In this document: positions 22,346-35,127 of the stretch, in pieces
Layout: each line of letters starts with the position of its first letter
Position numbering within the stretch: position 1 is the stretch's first letter
Assembly (NCBI RefSeq): GCF_051020975.1
Contig: NC_135045.1
Coordinates: 8,744,501-8,808,500, forward strand
Direction: 5' to 3'
DNA from: Osmia lignaria lignaria
Lineage: Eukaryota > Arthropoda > Insecta > Hymenoptera > Megachilidae
Length of the DNA: 64,000 bases
Translations under genes and position numbers: made by a program
Notes under the pieces: model-generated
Told to the model about the DNA's origin: nothing
What the model saw: only the letters and a program-made list of their open reading frames with translations
The model's database searches: none

Positions 22346-25300
22346 ATCTCCGGCGCATTAACGCCCTTGCAGCCCTCCTTGCACCACCGCCCACCCTATC
22401 CGACATTCAGTGTGGCGGCTCCTTAATACGGTCACCCGCGACCTCGACGCAACCGGCAAAAGCTGCTTATCGATGTCGTTTAACCGCCTTCTTTTCGATC
22501 CCTCCCCCGCCACTCCGATTCTTCCTTAAATATTTTTCGCCCCTTGCTCGTTATTCCTCTTCTGGCCATCGCCACTTAACCTCTGACCCGGGAAACGAAC
22601 ATCCAGCACGTAGCAATGATAAATCGTTGGATTTAGGTAGCGGAGGATGATAAGAGCGTCGACGATCGTTACCGAGATTCCAATTTTGCTTTCGCAATTC
22701 TTTGGCGCCATCGAGTATTTATCGAGGATTTATTTCTACACAGTTAAAGCTCTTACGATTGTTTTGGAATTTTTTAAGCTATTTCAATAATTAAATATCG
22801 TAGCCAATTTTACGCATCGAAATTGATATAACACGTAAAAATCTATTTCGATGTCGACTTAAATAGATTAATTGAATGGTATAATCAGACAAGCTTATTA
22901 AAACTCTTCCGGTTGCTAAGACGATAACTTATCACTGATAAGATACGGAGTCAAATAATTCCTTATATCAAAGTTTATTCTACTCCAAAAGATCAATTGA
23001 TTTTGACCTTCGTGGAACACAGATCACACATCGAAAACTGTTTATTATTAAAAAATCATTATTTGTCCACGTTTCATAAATCAATGAAGAGGTATGGTTC
23101 GTCGAGGTCATAATTCGTTTGCGGGTAAGAAAATTGATTTTCAACAGGAAAAAAATTATGCGAGATGAGATAGGAAAGAAAGAGATGGTCGCAGAGGGAA
23201 CTTGGTGCACAGTTCAAGATAAAGTGTAAAACTGTTATTTGTGTTCGAGCTCGCTGCGAAGTCTGGTAACGCGTATACGTACCGTCCGATACAGGCTTCG
23301 ACCCCTGACGGCCCCCATAAATATCCAACGGTGGCAGCTTGTTACTCTCTGCACCATACCAACTTCAAACCGACCACAACGTTCAATATCCCTCCACTAC
23401 TTAACCGGCCACCTTCAATTGCCAAATAATCTGCCAGAGAATTGCTTTCCACGCCAATCTCGCTGTGATTACACGCATGTCCGTCTTTTGTTTTCTCTCG
23501 AAAGAGTTGAAACGCATTTAACCCCTATTCGAACAGACGATTTCCTGGGGCCATTATTCAAGTACCATTTCACCGAATTGATTACTGTTGAAGTCGCGAA
23601 ACGCTCCCGAACCCAAATTCTTCCGATCGTCTCTCTCGGAAGTAACAAAGGACTAAGATGTTTAATAAGAAAACATTTAATCCGCAACCGGTCCGCAGTG
23701 CGCAATGTACCGGGAAATTAGGAACGAGCGTCTATCGGTCAAGGTAAATGCGGCGCGCATTAGACGGGCTGCGAGTTGGCTGGTAGACGGGGATGGAAGA
23801 GGGTGACTGAGAGGGAGGAGGTGGTAAGGGTGAAAGCGAGGAGGGTGAAAGGAGAGGCAAAGGGGTGGTAGGAGCCTAATTGGTCGAAATTAGCAAGTTT
23901 AGTCATTAGTGGAGTTTCCGGCGGTGGCGGTGGGTCCACTTGACTCCACTTCCTGGGAAAGGAAGGACGGAAGGAAGGTGTGTACACCTACCGTGGGTTA
24001 CGCGGTGCCTGGATACGCTTCTGCACCTGTATCTGTGTACGTTCATGCGCCACTCTCTCTATATAAATGTACATATATACGTACGAGGCAAACGTACAGG
24101 TATAGGTGACACAAGGAAGTTTGCACGCGCGTTGGAGAACCGGCGGGCGAACGAGCGAGCACGAGCCAGGATACGTCACGAAGCACTTCGTGACCGCAAA
24201 TAACTGTTTCCATTGGAATCCTGCGGTTTTACACCTTACCGCCGCCGCGATATCAACGCCTTCACGCGTCGTATGTATTTAAACCGTAATACCGCAGTTT
24301 CGCCTCGAGTGGGTCACCCAATGTGGACTCTTCCTTCCTTTTTTTTCAGAAGGTTGTTCAAAGGGGCAAAAGTTTCCAACGATATTGAAATTTTGCTATT
24401 TATTTCCGGCGGTGTCGAAGTACACGGCCTGGTCCTATATTTATAAAAGCATTCTTCAGCAGCAAGTTCGCGCTTTCTAAGTCGATTAATATATACAACG
24501 AAGCTATTCGATCAACTTAGAAAGGACGACTAATGCTCTGGTCGTATTTAGATTACGTTATCCCGGTCCAATGGGTCAGGATGCAAACGAACGTGTCCCC
24601 GATTCCTCGTATTTACCGTGGAAACTCTTAACCAACTTTTGGACCGGTGCCCACATTGATGAGAACCTTTTACAATAACAGACAGTACCTTAACTACCTC
24701 TTCCATCCAAGCTGGATATGTTCAAAAAGCTGCCACTGGCACAATGTCGACAGCACATTCGATATCACTACATCTACTATTTCCTAAATAAACCAATATT
24801 CTGAAATCCATTACGCTAAGACAATCAGTGCCTAAGAAAAGGATTTTCCCAGCGTTTCTCGCAGCCAGCCCCAGGTAACGAGCAACTTTTTCGCTTGCCA
24901 ATCCCGAGCAGCGTTTAGATCGATGCTTAATTCCCTCGTGACCCCATTGTCCGCGTAACACGCACCCCCTCCGAATCAACAATGCGTTTTCGTTCGCGTA
25001 CGTTCTCCTCTTTGTGCACGCGTGTAAGTACGCGTATCCGCACGCGAATACCAGCGGCGACCGGCATCAGCTGCCGTACGAGCGCCCTTAATTATTCTAT
25101 TAAACAGGCCGCGGACTTATTGTAACGCGTGTTTGCGCGCGTGTGCGTGCACGAACGAGAGGGATGGCAGGGTAAGTAGAGCCACTGAATGGAACCATAA
25201 ATTTATTGTACCGAAGAGGAGATCGCTAGGGGGCCGAGGAAAAGCTGTTTGCCACGATTGTATGCGAGTTGCGGTACTGTGCGTTCGAACGGAACGTTGA

Positions 25301-27271
25301 ATCAATTCGTTCTGATGCTCTTTTTCCTTTCTACTCTTTTCTAACCTCGCTACGGAGAACCTAGTATGCAGTCTAAGGGACGCTGATCAATTTAAACGGT
25401 CAACTGCGATTAATCCCTCACCCCTTGTGTTTACTCTAGTCTTCCTCGAATGATATACTTGACATGTTTTTAAAAACGACGATATTCTGCAGGCAGGTGC
25501 AAAGATTAGCCGCGTTCGATGACGGAATAAATCGATTTTCGCGCATATAGCGACATTTTTGCAAGCGATTTTACGGGCCTCGTAAAGCGACGTTATGCGT
25601 AATTCGAGCGCGTTGCCGGAATTGATCCAATTGGGGCTGGCCAATTCGAACCGGTCCAATTTACCGAGGGGAGCGCCATATCACAGATTTCTTATCGTGG
25701 CTGTTCGAAAACGGAATTATTGCAAATGGCACCGAATAAACGCGAGGCCAATTTATATGATATCAGCAACATAATGACATTGAATTCAATTAGGAAATTC
25801 ACAATTTATGAAATTAACTTTTTATCGTCTACTTAATAAATAAATAAATAAATTTCAAAAGTTCAGAAACCTTCTCACGGAGAAGGTAACAAAGATTGGC
25901 ACGTACAGCATAGTTTTACGGTGGCGTTTCGAGTGGCGCCGCAGAATCGCAGTGCAATTTTCTTTTCGCGAGAGTATCCGCATCACGAGAGCGGAGGGAT
26001 GAAGGAGAGGAAAGGGCAGCAAAGTACCGAGCGTTCACTGCGGCCACGTGATTGGTCGTAAACGCCAAAAATATGCGTCGATTGGCCGACCGTCCGGCTA
26101 GCTTTATGGTAGAGCACGGCAATACCGGCCAGGTTTTATGGTTAATTTTTGCAATTTTGTAATTGCCTCGAGCCCCCGTCGGGTAACCCGTGGAACGTTC
26201 ACCCTCCGTCCTTTTCCTCTCCTTTGTTCTCATATCGCTCCTCCTCGAGCCACGTTTTCCATCCGGTTATCCTTCTTTCTCCGACACCTGTTCCAAGCAA
26301 CGAGATGCACCCTTCCCGTTGTGTGCCGCTCGTTCCCAGCTACGGATAATATTCGAGCTCCACGAGAACGGGCATCGGTTCGCGATAAATTATTGTATGG
26401 TGCGCGCGAGCACGCCTGGTATCGGCCTGCCCGGCACTGCGAGCGTTAACGCTTCCACCCAAGTAATTATAGCGAGTCAACGCGCGACGCAACACGTGGC
26501 TGCTGATTATCGAAAACGTTGGGCCGCTTGGCTCACCATGCTGATGCGATTGCGTTTCAAGCGTCGCAATTTCTCGCGGATGGAAAACTAATCGTTTAGA
26601 AAGAAAAGAAATAGGGGAAATTAAATAGAATAAGCCCGTGACACATGCCACCGACGTTCGATAATTCCTTATCTCTATTAACAGCGATAACAGTGGACGA
26701 TCATTTGCACGCTTCGGTCTAAAAACTGGGTTAGATGGGACGATTGTCGAGTATGTACAAGAGACCACCCCACCGAGAGTATAAACAGAATTTACTGCAG
26801 TTACATTGTACATATGTTGTTTAGTTGTTCTGTCGTTCTATTTCCCACACCTGTGTGCCTCGTGTTTACTCGAAAAGTAAAAAGCGTAAACCTATAACCA
26901 CATGGCTCCTTGGTGCGTTAAGCGTGTTCAACTTTTAGATTTCGATTGATTTTAGAATTTCGAATTTTAACCTAGCAGCATCGTGTACAACAATATGGGA
27001 AATGAGATAGAGGCACTAAATCGGAAAAAGCACTAAAATCGTCCATCATGGAAGCAGCTCAGACGTCAAACGTGGACGGCTGATTAGGAACGATCACGGT
27101 AGGAGCGGGTCTTTTTAGAAATTCCATCGGGATTCACCAGGTGTGTAGCCAATTTTGCCGGTGCGCCAGTAAAGTAATGATTTCAATTTCGCGAGATCGC
27201 TACCCCCGTTACCAGCTACCAAGGCTTTCACCCCCTCCCGCCCCGCCGCAAGCAGTCTTTCCTCCCTTCGT

Positions 27272-27291
27272 TCTCTCTCTCTCTCTCTCAC
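27272..27291. repeat. (CT)n microsatellite
   Basis: About 10 CT units followed by CACACA. No associated gene. Confidence 0.8.
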
Positions 27292-29495
27292 ACATACCAC
27301 CCTTACGCTCTACCCGTTCCCGTTCGAGGATTCGGATTAAGCGACTAAGGAAATTCAATATCAGTGGCTGAGATGGGCACATAAAATTACTGACTGCCAC
27401 TTCGCCTTAATTTGCGCAGTAAAGTTCCCCGCTACGCGGCCTCCCAATCCCCTCCATCCTCTGGGAACCCGTCTGTCCCCGAACGCCGCGTTTCCGTGTA
27501 AAACTAAGGGATTATGATTCGGTTATTGGCTTCCGGGCCGCGTTTCGCTTCGTAATTCGACGAAATTCGCCGCTGGTTCCACCACCCTCCACCCTTGATG
27601 AAATACGAAGTCTCCTATTACGACTCGAAGGAACCTGCACGCGAAACGAGGCCCACTTTTTGCAGCTTTCGTGCCTTCAAGCGGCCGAACGCACTGCGAC
27701 GATTACGATGCGAGCCCACGGGAGGGGTTAAAACTGCCGTTGCGACCCGTGATAAATGAATATGCTATGGTAATTGCGATTGGGGTTGCAGTGAAGTTTT
27801 AAACGCTGCGACGTGAAATTATACACACGGACGAGGGGATGAAACGAGGGTGGGTGTGTTTAAAAAGGGGTAATCCAAGGGCTAATTCATTGCGAGCATC
27901 GTCGTGTTTGTACTCTATTGGACATGGAGGAAACTAAAAAAATTGAGATGTTAGTAGATTGTCCACCCCTAGTTTACACTATCGAAGAATACTTCTCTCA
28001 CGAAAGAGAAACGTTAGAAATAAACTGGGATAAAGGTTTCTCGTTGGAGTGAAGATGTTGGTGACCAGCACGGGCGAAGGTCGATTGGCAACAAAGAAAC
28101 CCAAGGAATCTGGTGACAAAAGGTCGAGAGCGGGTACCGACGACAATAAAACGCGTCACAGCTCGTCGCCGGAAACGATGCCTCACCGGCGGTAATTTAC
28201 AAACTTAATGACGGTGCCGCAAACGCGAGTTACCCGGAAAATCCGTCCATAAATTCGAATTTATAACCGAACAACCCCTAAAACGGTGCACGCAAGGCCG
28301 ACCACGTGCAAAGCAGAAGCGATCCTCGAACCAGAAGAACTTTCAGACCACAGAGGCTGAGAAGCACGCGTCTTCGACGTGTATTCGCGAGATACGAGAC
28401 AGAGGGGTTACTTTTACCCACCACCTTACTATCCAGCTCGAGGCATGTGTCACTGCTATCAGTTTATCAGATGCTGAGGGCGACTGCGACAGCTGTTACC
28501 CAGAGGTATGGTAATTTTACGGAAAGGAAGTGGAGCAGGGAACAGGGGGTGGAAATTGGGGTGAAAGAGGAGAAACACAAGAAGGAGAAACAGGATAGAG
28601 AAAAAAAGGGAAGGGTAGGAGGAGCAATATCTGTCAAACACATATTTTTTCAGATTTATCACGGTCTCGTTCGTGGACCAGACCCAATTTAATTTCTTCG
28701 CTACAGCCTACGCTGAACACCCCCCTGTTTCGATCCGTGGTCTCGTTTCATCGTGATCCGAAGTCACTCAGTGAATTCAGATTATTCGATCGTGAAAAAA
28801 TCTAAAGCTCCCCATGTAATCAACCCTTATACGATAGTAATATCATTCTTTCGGTATCGAGTCATCCCATAAGTAATTCCATAAGGAATTAAAAATTTCA
28901 ACTTATGGCAAGACGACAAAGACACATGCAGGCACAAGAATAAAATCGTGTGCACGTGTACGAGCAGGGGTAAAATCAGAGGGCAAGTAAGAAATGAATC
29001 GACTCTCAGACCACATTGGATTCTTACAACTGACTTTCCTTTCTCTCAAACGCAGCCGAAACCAATTACCAGAGTTCCCCTGTTATAATAACCAGCGACA
29101 TACTAATTGCATCCGCGTACAATGTACACGCTAATTGCAAATCCCCTCTAACGATGCTCGAGCGAATTCACGTGATCACCCCCCCGGGCAAAAAAAAGTC
29201 GTCATCCGACTCGATGTTACCCTCGCTGTTGTAGGACGACGGAGTGAACAGGATCCTTAACGTGCCTTCATCGAATTAATTTGCCCAGCGACGACAAAGG
29301 ACCGAAGTCCTTAAAGACCGAGGACTTCCTCCCTTCTCTTTAACCCGCAGCCACCCCTTCCCTAACCAATGTTTCTCTTTTCCTGCATTCCGTGCTCTCC
29401 CCCTTTTCATTCCTTCACTATTTCAACCCTCTTTTTTCTTTCTCCCTGTGGCTTAATACAATTCTCTATCCCTCTCTCTCTTTTCTAGTATTATA

Positions 29496-29696
29496 CAGGG
29501 TGTATCATAATATGTAAACACCACTGGCACCGAATCGTTTCGTTCGCAAAGGGTTGAAAAGTTGGTACATGATTCACTAGTTCACCCTTGAAGGGGATGA
29601 TGGCTAGGCCAATCGTGATCTAGACTTACCAAATAAATTACGCTACTTTAATCAATCACGCATCGCATATAATATCTCATAATATAATACACCCTG
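29496..29696. mobile_element. Mariner-like MITE, 201 bp
   Basis: Terminal inverted repeats beginning CAGGGTGTATCATAATATG on the left and CAGGGTGTATTATATTATG on the right, read inward, match at all but a few positions. TA flanks both ends (29494-29495 and 29697-29698), and the outer bases are also TA, giving TATA at both borders. There is no coding capacity. It shares the CAGGGTGT terminus with the 5633-5947 element but not its inside, so the two are different families mobilised by similar transposases. Confidence 0.8.
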
Positions 29697-32600
29697 TATA
29701 TCTTAGCTTCAAATGTCTCTTTCTCCCTCTTTTTTTCTCGTCTCACATCTGCCACCGCGGGAATAATGAAACGAGAGTCGAACTCTTTTCAGTGGATGCA
29801 ATCCGGCATGACGTTGCTCCTCGATCGCTCGTAGCTTTCAACGTTTGCAGCTTCTCAACTTACACGGCACACTTTTTTACTCGAAATTTGAATATTCAAA
29901 CGTCGTCCGTTTAATCCTTTGGATACGGTAGAGCGGTACGCGTAAACTCGTAAACGAAGAAACGAATAAGCAGAGGAAATTTGAAATGATAAAAAGAGAA
30001 GGAAAGAGGGACGAGAATAGAGGAAGTAGAGGAAATTGAGGGGGTAAGAGGAAAGCAAGCTAGAATGCGTGCACATCGAGGGTGCATCCTGCGGTGTTCG
30101 TTTACGAAACAGGAAATAATAGCGCATTAGCAACGACAGCTGCGATATTATCCTGGATTGAAGTGTTATTCAAGAGTCCATGGAAAATTAGAGGGAGCAC
30201 TGGGGTAGGGGATACATCTTCATGGGGTGGGAAAGCTCGACGATGATTGCACCGCTTCGTTTCGGTGGAAATGAAGTCAATCGTGTCTATTTGTCATCGC
30301 TCTAGGAAACGCAATAACGTACTCGTTATATAAAGAGAAGGATGCTTTCAATTAAATAAGGTACTATTCCCCCTATCGTTTTGATTATATAAATTGTGTC
30401 GTATTTTTGGCTAAAAGTCATTATTACTTCTCTCAAATTAGTTCAGTTTTGCAACTCTACATAACGAGGATGAAAATAAACTACGAAATAAATTTATGAA
30501 GTGTATCACCATAAATCTGGCCAAATGAAGAGCACGAAGCCACGAGTCTGGAAAATAGTACGATCTTACGTCAGGCTGCTTAATGGTTAATAATTATCCG
30601 GTGTAGCCTCGAGAGTAACATAACGATGTTTATCTTTAAACCCATTCCACTTCGAACTTCTATTACTAAATAAAAGATCCTTTCACCTCGATAACGGCCT
30701 CTGGCAGGCGTTCACGTTCGCTCGTGTGCTCGCCTATGAAATTATCCGGTGTATCCGTAAATCCCCCGATTCCTACGATTCGACGTCGTTAATGAGTAAT
30801 TAGTGCTCGAACGGCAATTAACGAGTAGAGAGGCAAACCTGGCTGGCAGGCAAGGAGGAGAAAAATATTTTTAAAAAAAAGAAGGGAAATAAAAAAATGC
30901 GAGAAAAACGAATCGGCCGAAGGCTACGTCACACGGCAACGAGAACGAAGGAGAAAAAGAAAGAGAGAATTCGCGAGAAGCAGCCATCGAAACGTGGAGT
31001 GCACAATACAAGCCGGTTTCTGTGTAATTAGTTGGAATCGACGAATTAACAAAAAAAAAGGAAAAGGAACAAAAAATAGAACGAGAAGGAAAAACGAGAA
31101 AACGAAAAGCAAGAAAGAGAAATAGTCCGGACTCTGTGCGTTCTTGTTTATACGTGGAAAACTCACTGGTCTTGGACGTGCACGGCGCGGCGCGGCGGCC
31201 AGTTACATCGGCCAAAATTTTAATTAATCCGGAGAGCTTATTAGTTTGAGTACCGACAAGGACCGAGCAGGGGCCGAGAACAATTTCCAAGTTGAACGAG
31301 CTGCAACGAGGGAGGGATGAAAAGGGGCTTCGTTTCTCCTACAGTTTGTACAATTGGCGGGGAACAGGGGCAGGGAAACGATGAAAAAAGACCTTTCTGT
31401 TAATAAAATAAACTTTCTATAGTTTCATTCAATTCGGTAACTTTTGCAATTCCTTTAACCATTTTCCTTCTAAGGACAACTATCGTTCACCCCTCCCTTT
31501 CTATGATTAATAAGCAGACCATTCATTTCTTGGAGGATAAATTCTTGGACCGAGCTGCTGTAAACGTTTTGTCATACGGTCGACGACATCGTTGATATTC
31601 AGTGAAACAATCGTGTTTCGTATTACAGCAGTATTCGGGAGGATAAAAGGAAATATTAATAGGGTTTATACTGGTAGCATTTATTGATCGTGGACGGTAT
31701 ACCAGGTCCACCACATGTGCTCCCTCGCGTATGGTTTGCTATTGCTGTCTGTAACTTCGATGTTATTATGTACGGTATTACCGGCGAGTGAAACCTGACG
31801 AACCTGAATTCAACCATGTTAACGAAGCTGTCATAATGCATCCGTTCGAAAGTGGTAGCTTTTAATTTAATATTTTTTTTTGATTAAATGTATGCCATAC
31901 TTCAGGACCTCCCAAGCACAGATAATTTGCAGTATTCTGATTTAAATCTGATTTGTAGCTACTTAAAAACTTGTACCGGGTTTAATTGCCAATTTTCTTG
32001 CGCATAAAGATAAAATAATTACCGTTTTAATGTTTAATAAATTCAAGAGAATTCTAAATAGCATTAGTATGATATTAAATTTTCTTTTAATTATTCAATT
32101 CGCGGCGCTGCTCGCCAGTGATCCCCACGGCAGTCAGGCGCGTTAATTTCCCAAGGATAGCAAGTGGAAAGCATAAATTTAAAATACAATCGATCGTATC
32201 CTGAATAATTGCAATTATAGCAGGCTGTATTACACTCATCCATTTTCACTACACCAATCAATATGTTAATAATTAATTTAACGCACCTTGTACAAGATAA
32301 ATCATAGGCAATAAAGAGTTTCCTAGAAAAGTTACAAAATAATGTGTTATTTATTTACCCCATTCCCGAAATTAAGAAATATTCAATTTCAATTGTTCAA
32401 CCTAAATGAAAAATATCCACACTCATTGAATTCAGTGAATTCGGAAATTGTGAAAACGTTTTAAAAAAAAAAATAAAAAGGAGAAGGTAAGTGTAAACCA
32501 TTTCCTCCCTTCAATCTTCAAACGCATTTTCCGGCAGAATCGAAATGCAAATCGAATGGCTGGGCGAAAAAAGCGGATTTCACCGCGTCAAGCGAAGTCC

Positions 32601-35084
32601 ATCGTGACGAAAAGCGGACTCGCAGGATACGAAGTCCAGACTTAAAGGATAACCAAGGATCTTCTGGATGACGAAAGTGAAGCAACGAAGGAAACTAGCC
32701 ATCGAGTCTGCTCGACGATTAACGTGCGTCACATTCGTCAAATCGTGCCCAGAGCCATCGGTTGATACGTGTAACGAGCTAATTAACTTAATTTATCGCC
32801 GTTTGACGGAGATCCAATCGCAGATGCGCGGCACGTTAATTGTACGTCCATTAGCTGCCGATACGATCGTATATACCGTGGCCCGTACTCTCTAACGATC
32901 GCTTTACAGCTCGTTTCACCGATCCCTTCGACTCGTTCGATACTCTAGCAACCGGGATTTTTGATTTTTCGATCGTTTCTCCGCTCTACGATGCAGTCAG
33001 AACATCCTGGAAAATTTTCCTTACCTAACTCGGTACGATCTACGGGGCCCCTTAACGGTATGTCTAATGTTTCGACATAAACTTCGAGCTAATTTGCAGT
33101 CAAAGAAAGGAAAGATGTTTCTACTACGCGGAATAGTTTCTTCAAACTACTTTGCAAAGGTCAGACGGAGATAGAATCAAGCATTTAGTGTAACACTCGC
33201 TTGCTCGGATAGTAGTCGCGATTAAATCTAAAGTCTGCGACAACTAACCGAGCATTACTATACTGGAAATTCTGAGAAAAGCGTAGTTGAAGGGAAGAGA
33301 CAGGTCGAAGTAGTAGGTAACGTGGACTAGTTGAAGCAAGAGCAGGAGAAGGGTAAAGAGGATGAGGAGCCGGAGGATGAGGAAAAGCAGGCCGAGGGAA
33401 TGGAGAGGAATGGTACGAAGAGACACCCGCAATTTCGTGATTGCTTTTCAGACGACACTTTGTACACCCATGGACAGTACCAACCAACTCATTACGGTAA
33501 TGACACGTGTGCATCAATTCGCATTAATATTCTAATGGACGTGAGGGAGTGAGAGTGGTTCAGTGCGAGAGAGTGGGGTACACAGACACCCGAAAGGGTA
33601 GGGAAAACCAGTTGGTTAGGGTAGGGATAGAGGGAACACAGAGAGATGGAGTCGCGTGGGAGTTGGGAAACGATCAGGTGGGGGTTGCTGAAGTGCGGAG
33701 AAGGGAAAAAGCCCTAGAAAGGAGGCAACGAGATGAAGGGAGACGGTAAGCTATCTTGCGCATAATGCCAATTAATTAATGGATACTGTGCCCGTGCCTC
33801 GGCTCGATATTATGTAACTGGTGCCTAGGACGGCTGTTATCGATTTACGGTTTCGTCGTAAGTCTCCCGCTTGCCCGTACCTGCTCGTTAGAAGCGTACG
33901 CGTACCGTGTCCCGTTCAGGGTTCTCTTTTCTGCGGCGAACCGACGGGTCTTTTTAACCACCATGTTGATAATTAGGTAGCTGGGTGGTACCCATTTTCA
34001 CGTGGATGTTAAAAAATTTCTATAAAAATTCTATACAAAGTAGATAATTTTCAGTCGGGGTACACCGTAGCGAAAGGGTTAATCATTAGACGTAATGGGA
34101 AGGAAAAAATGGAGAAGGATTTTTGAAGCATTATCTCGAGCGGCTTGAGAGCAGGCAAGATTAATGCGTGCGGGCAAACCGAGGCAGTCCATCAGCCACT
34201 AATGCAACGAGAATCTCGTTCGAACGTTAACGAAGTTAACACGCGGTGGTCAGAGTCTCACGCAAAACGCACGTCATCGGCCATAATGACCGATTACGCG
34301 GGACGAGTGTCATCCTCATAGCCGGGCAACCGTGACGATGGCGTCGCGGCGTTACGCGTCTAAACCACGCGCGCGGATCATTATTGAATTATGCGCGATG
34401 CCCGTAATCGAATCATCATTATGACCAGTTAACGAGCCGGACCGGACATAGGGTTCACCCATGCCCGTCAACCGAAGAAAGAACCGTTTTAAACCGACCC
34501 ACGAAGGCCGTTTTCCCACCTGACACACGTGTGGTATGTTCATACCACGAGGTTTATTATTGGAAATTTTCAATTTAACGCGAACTCAAATACTGTCAAG
34601 TTTAAATTACTGATGAAACAGCTTATTTTCATTTCGAAATTAATTATACCAATAGGATGAGCTCCACATCAAATACGACGTCATGATTCTGTGATAGACG
34701 CGTTTCAAATTGATTTTGATTTACCTTACGCTTTAACCGGTAAGTAGTTTCATCGAGTTTTGAAACACTTGGCGCACGGACTAAAACGTGTTCCATCAGA
34801 TTTCGATATCGCTCGAAAACGCGGTAAAACGTAGCTACGACACGCTAAATTTACGTCCTCCTGCAGTGTTTGTAATATAACGTTACGAAATCGATTCAGA
34901 TGGCCGGAATGTTGTTAACGCGTTTTAGCTTTCAATTTTGAACGCGACATTTGGTGTCTATTGTGGAATAGTCGAGCAGGGTGCGCGGAGGGGGCACATT
35001 CGATCGAGCCTTTTGATGCTCCTACTGTCAAATTTGTTGAACGTAATACGTATATTCAGTCTGCTCTATAGGATGTTACGCTGG

Positions 35085-35127
35085 AAATCGGAAAAATTAC
35101 TAAAAATCGGAAAAATTACTAAAAATC
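35085..35127. repeat. Two-copy 19-bp tandem duplication
   Basis: The 19-base unit AAATCGGAAAAATTACTAA occurs twice head to tail, followed by the first five bases of a third copy. The copies are identical, so the duplication is recent. Confidence 0.85.

Larger units (their letters stand above)
13603..29495. other. Non-coding stretch, no supported gene
   Basis: Just right of the 5' UTR acceptor at 13603, at least the first part should be intron of the long LMO4 isoform, but no upstream exon could be identified. The stretch holds a perfect hairpin (15383), a TAATTA-rich segment (17140), a CAG/GAC repeat (19385), an enhancer-like segment (22160) and a (CT)n run (27272). A very short ATG-to-donor stub at 19710-19756 is discussed as a finding. 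Confidence 0.5.

Noticed and set aside
23239..23721. 160-codon plus-strand frame
   Set aside because: Starts at TTG, has no domain and no splice context.
26340..26813. 157-codon minus-strand ATG frame
   Set aside because: No recognisable domain, no fitting splice sites, and overlapping frames on the other strand are also open.
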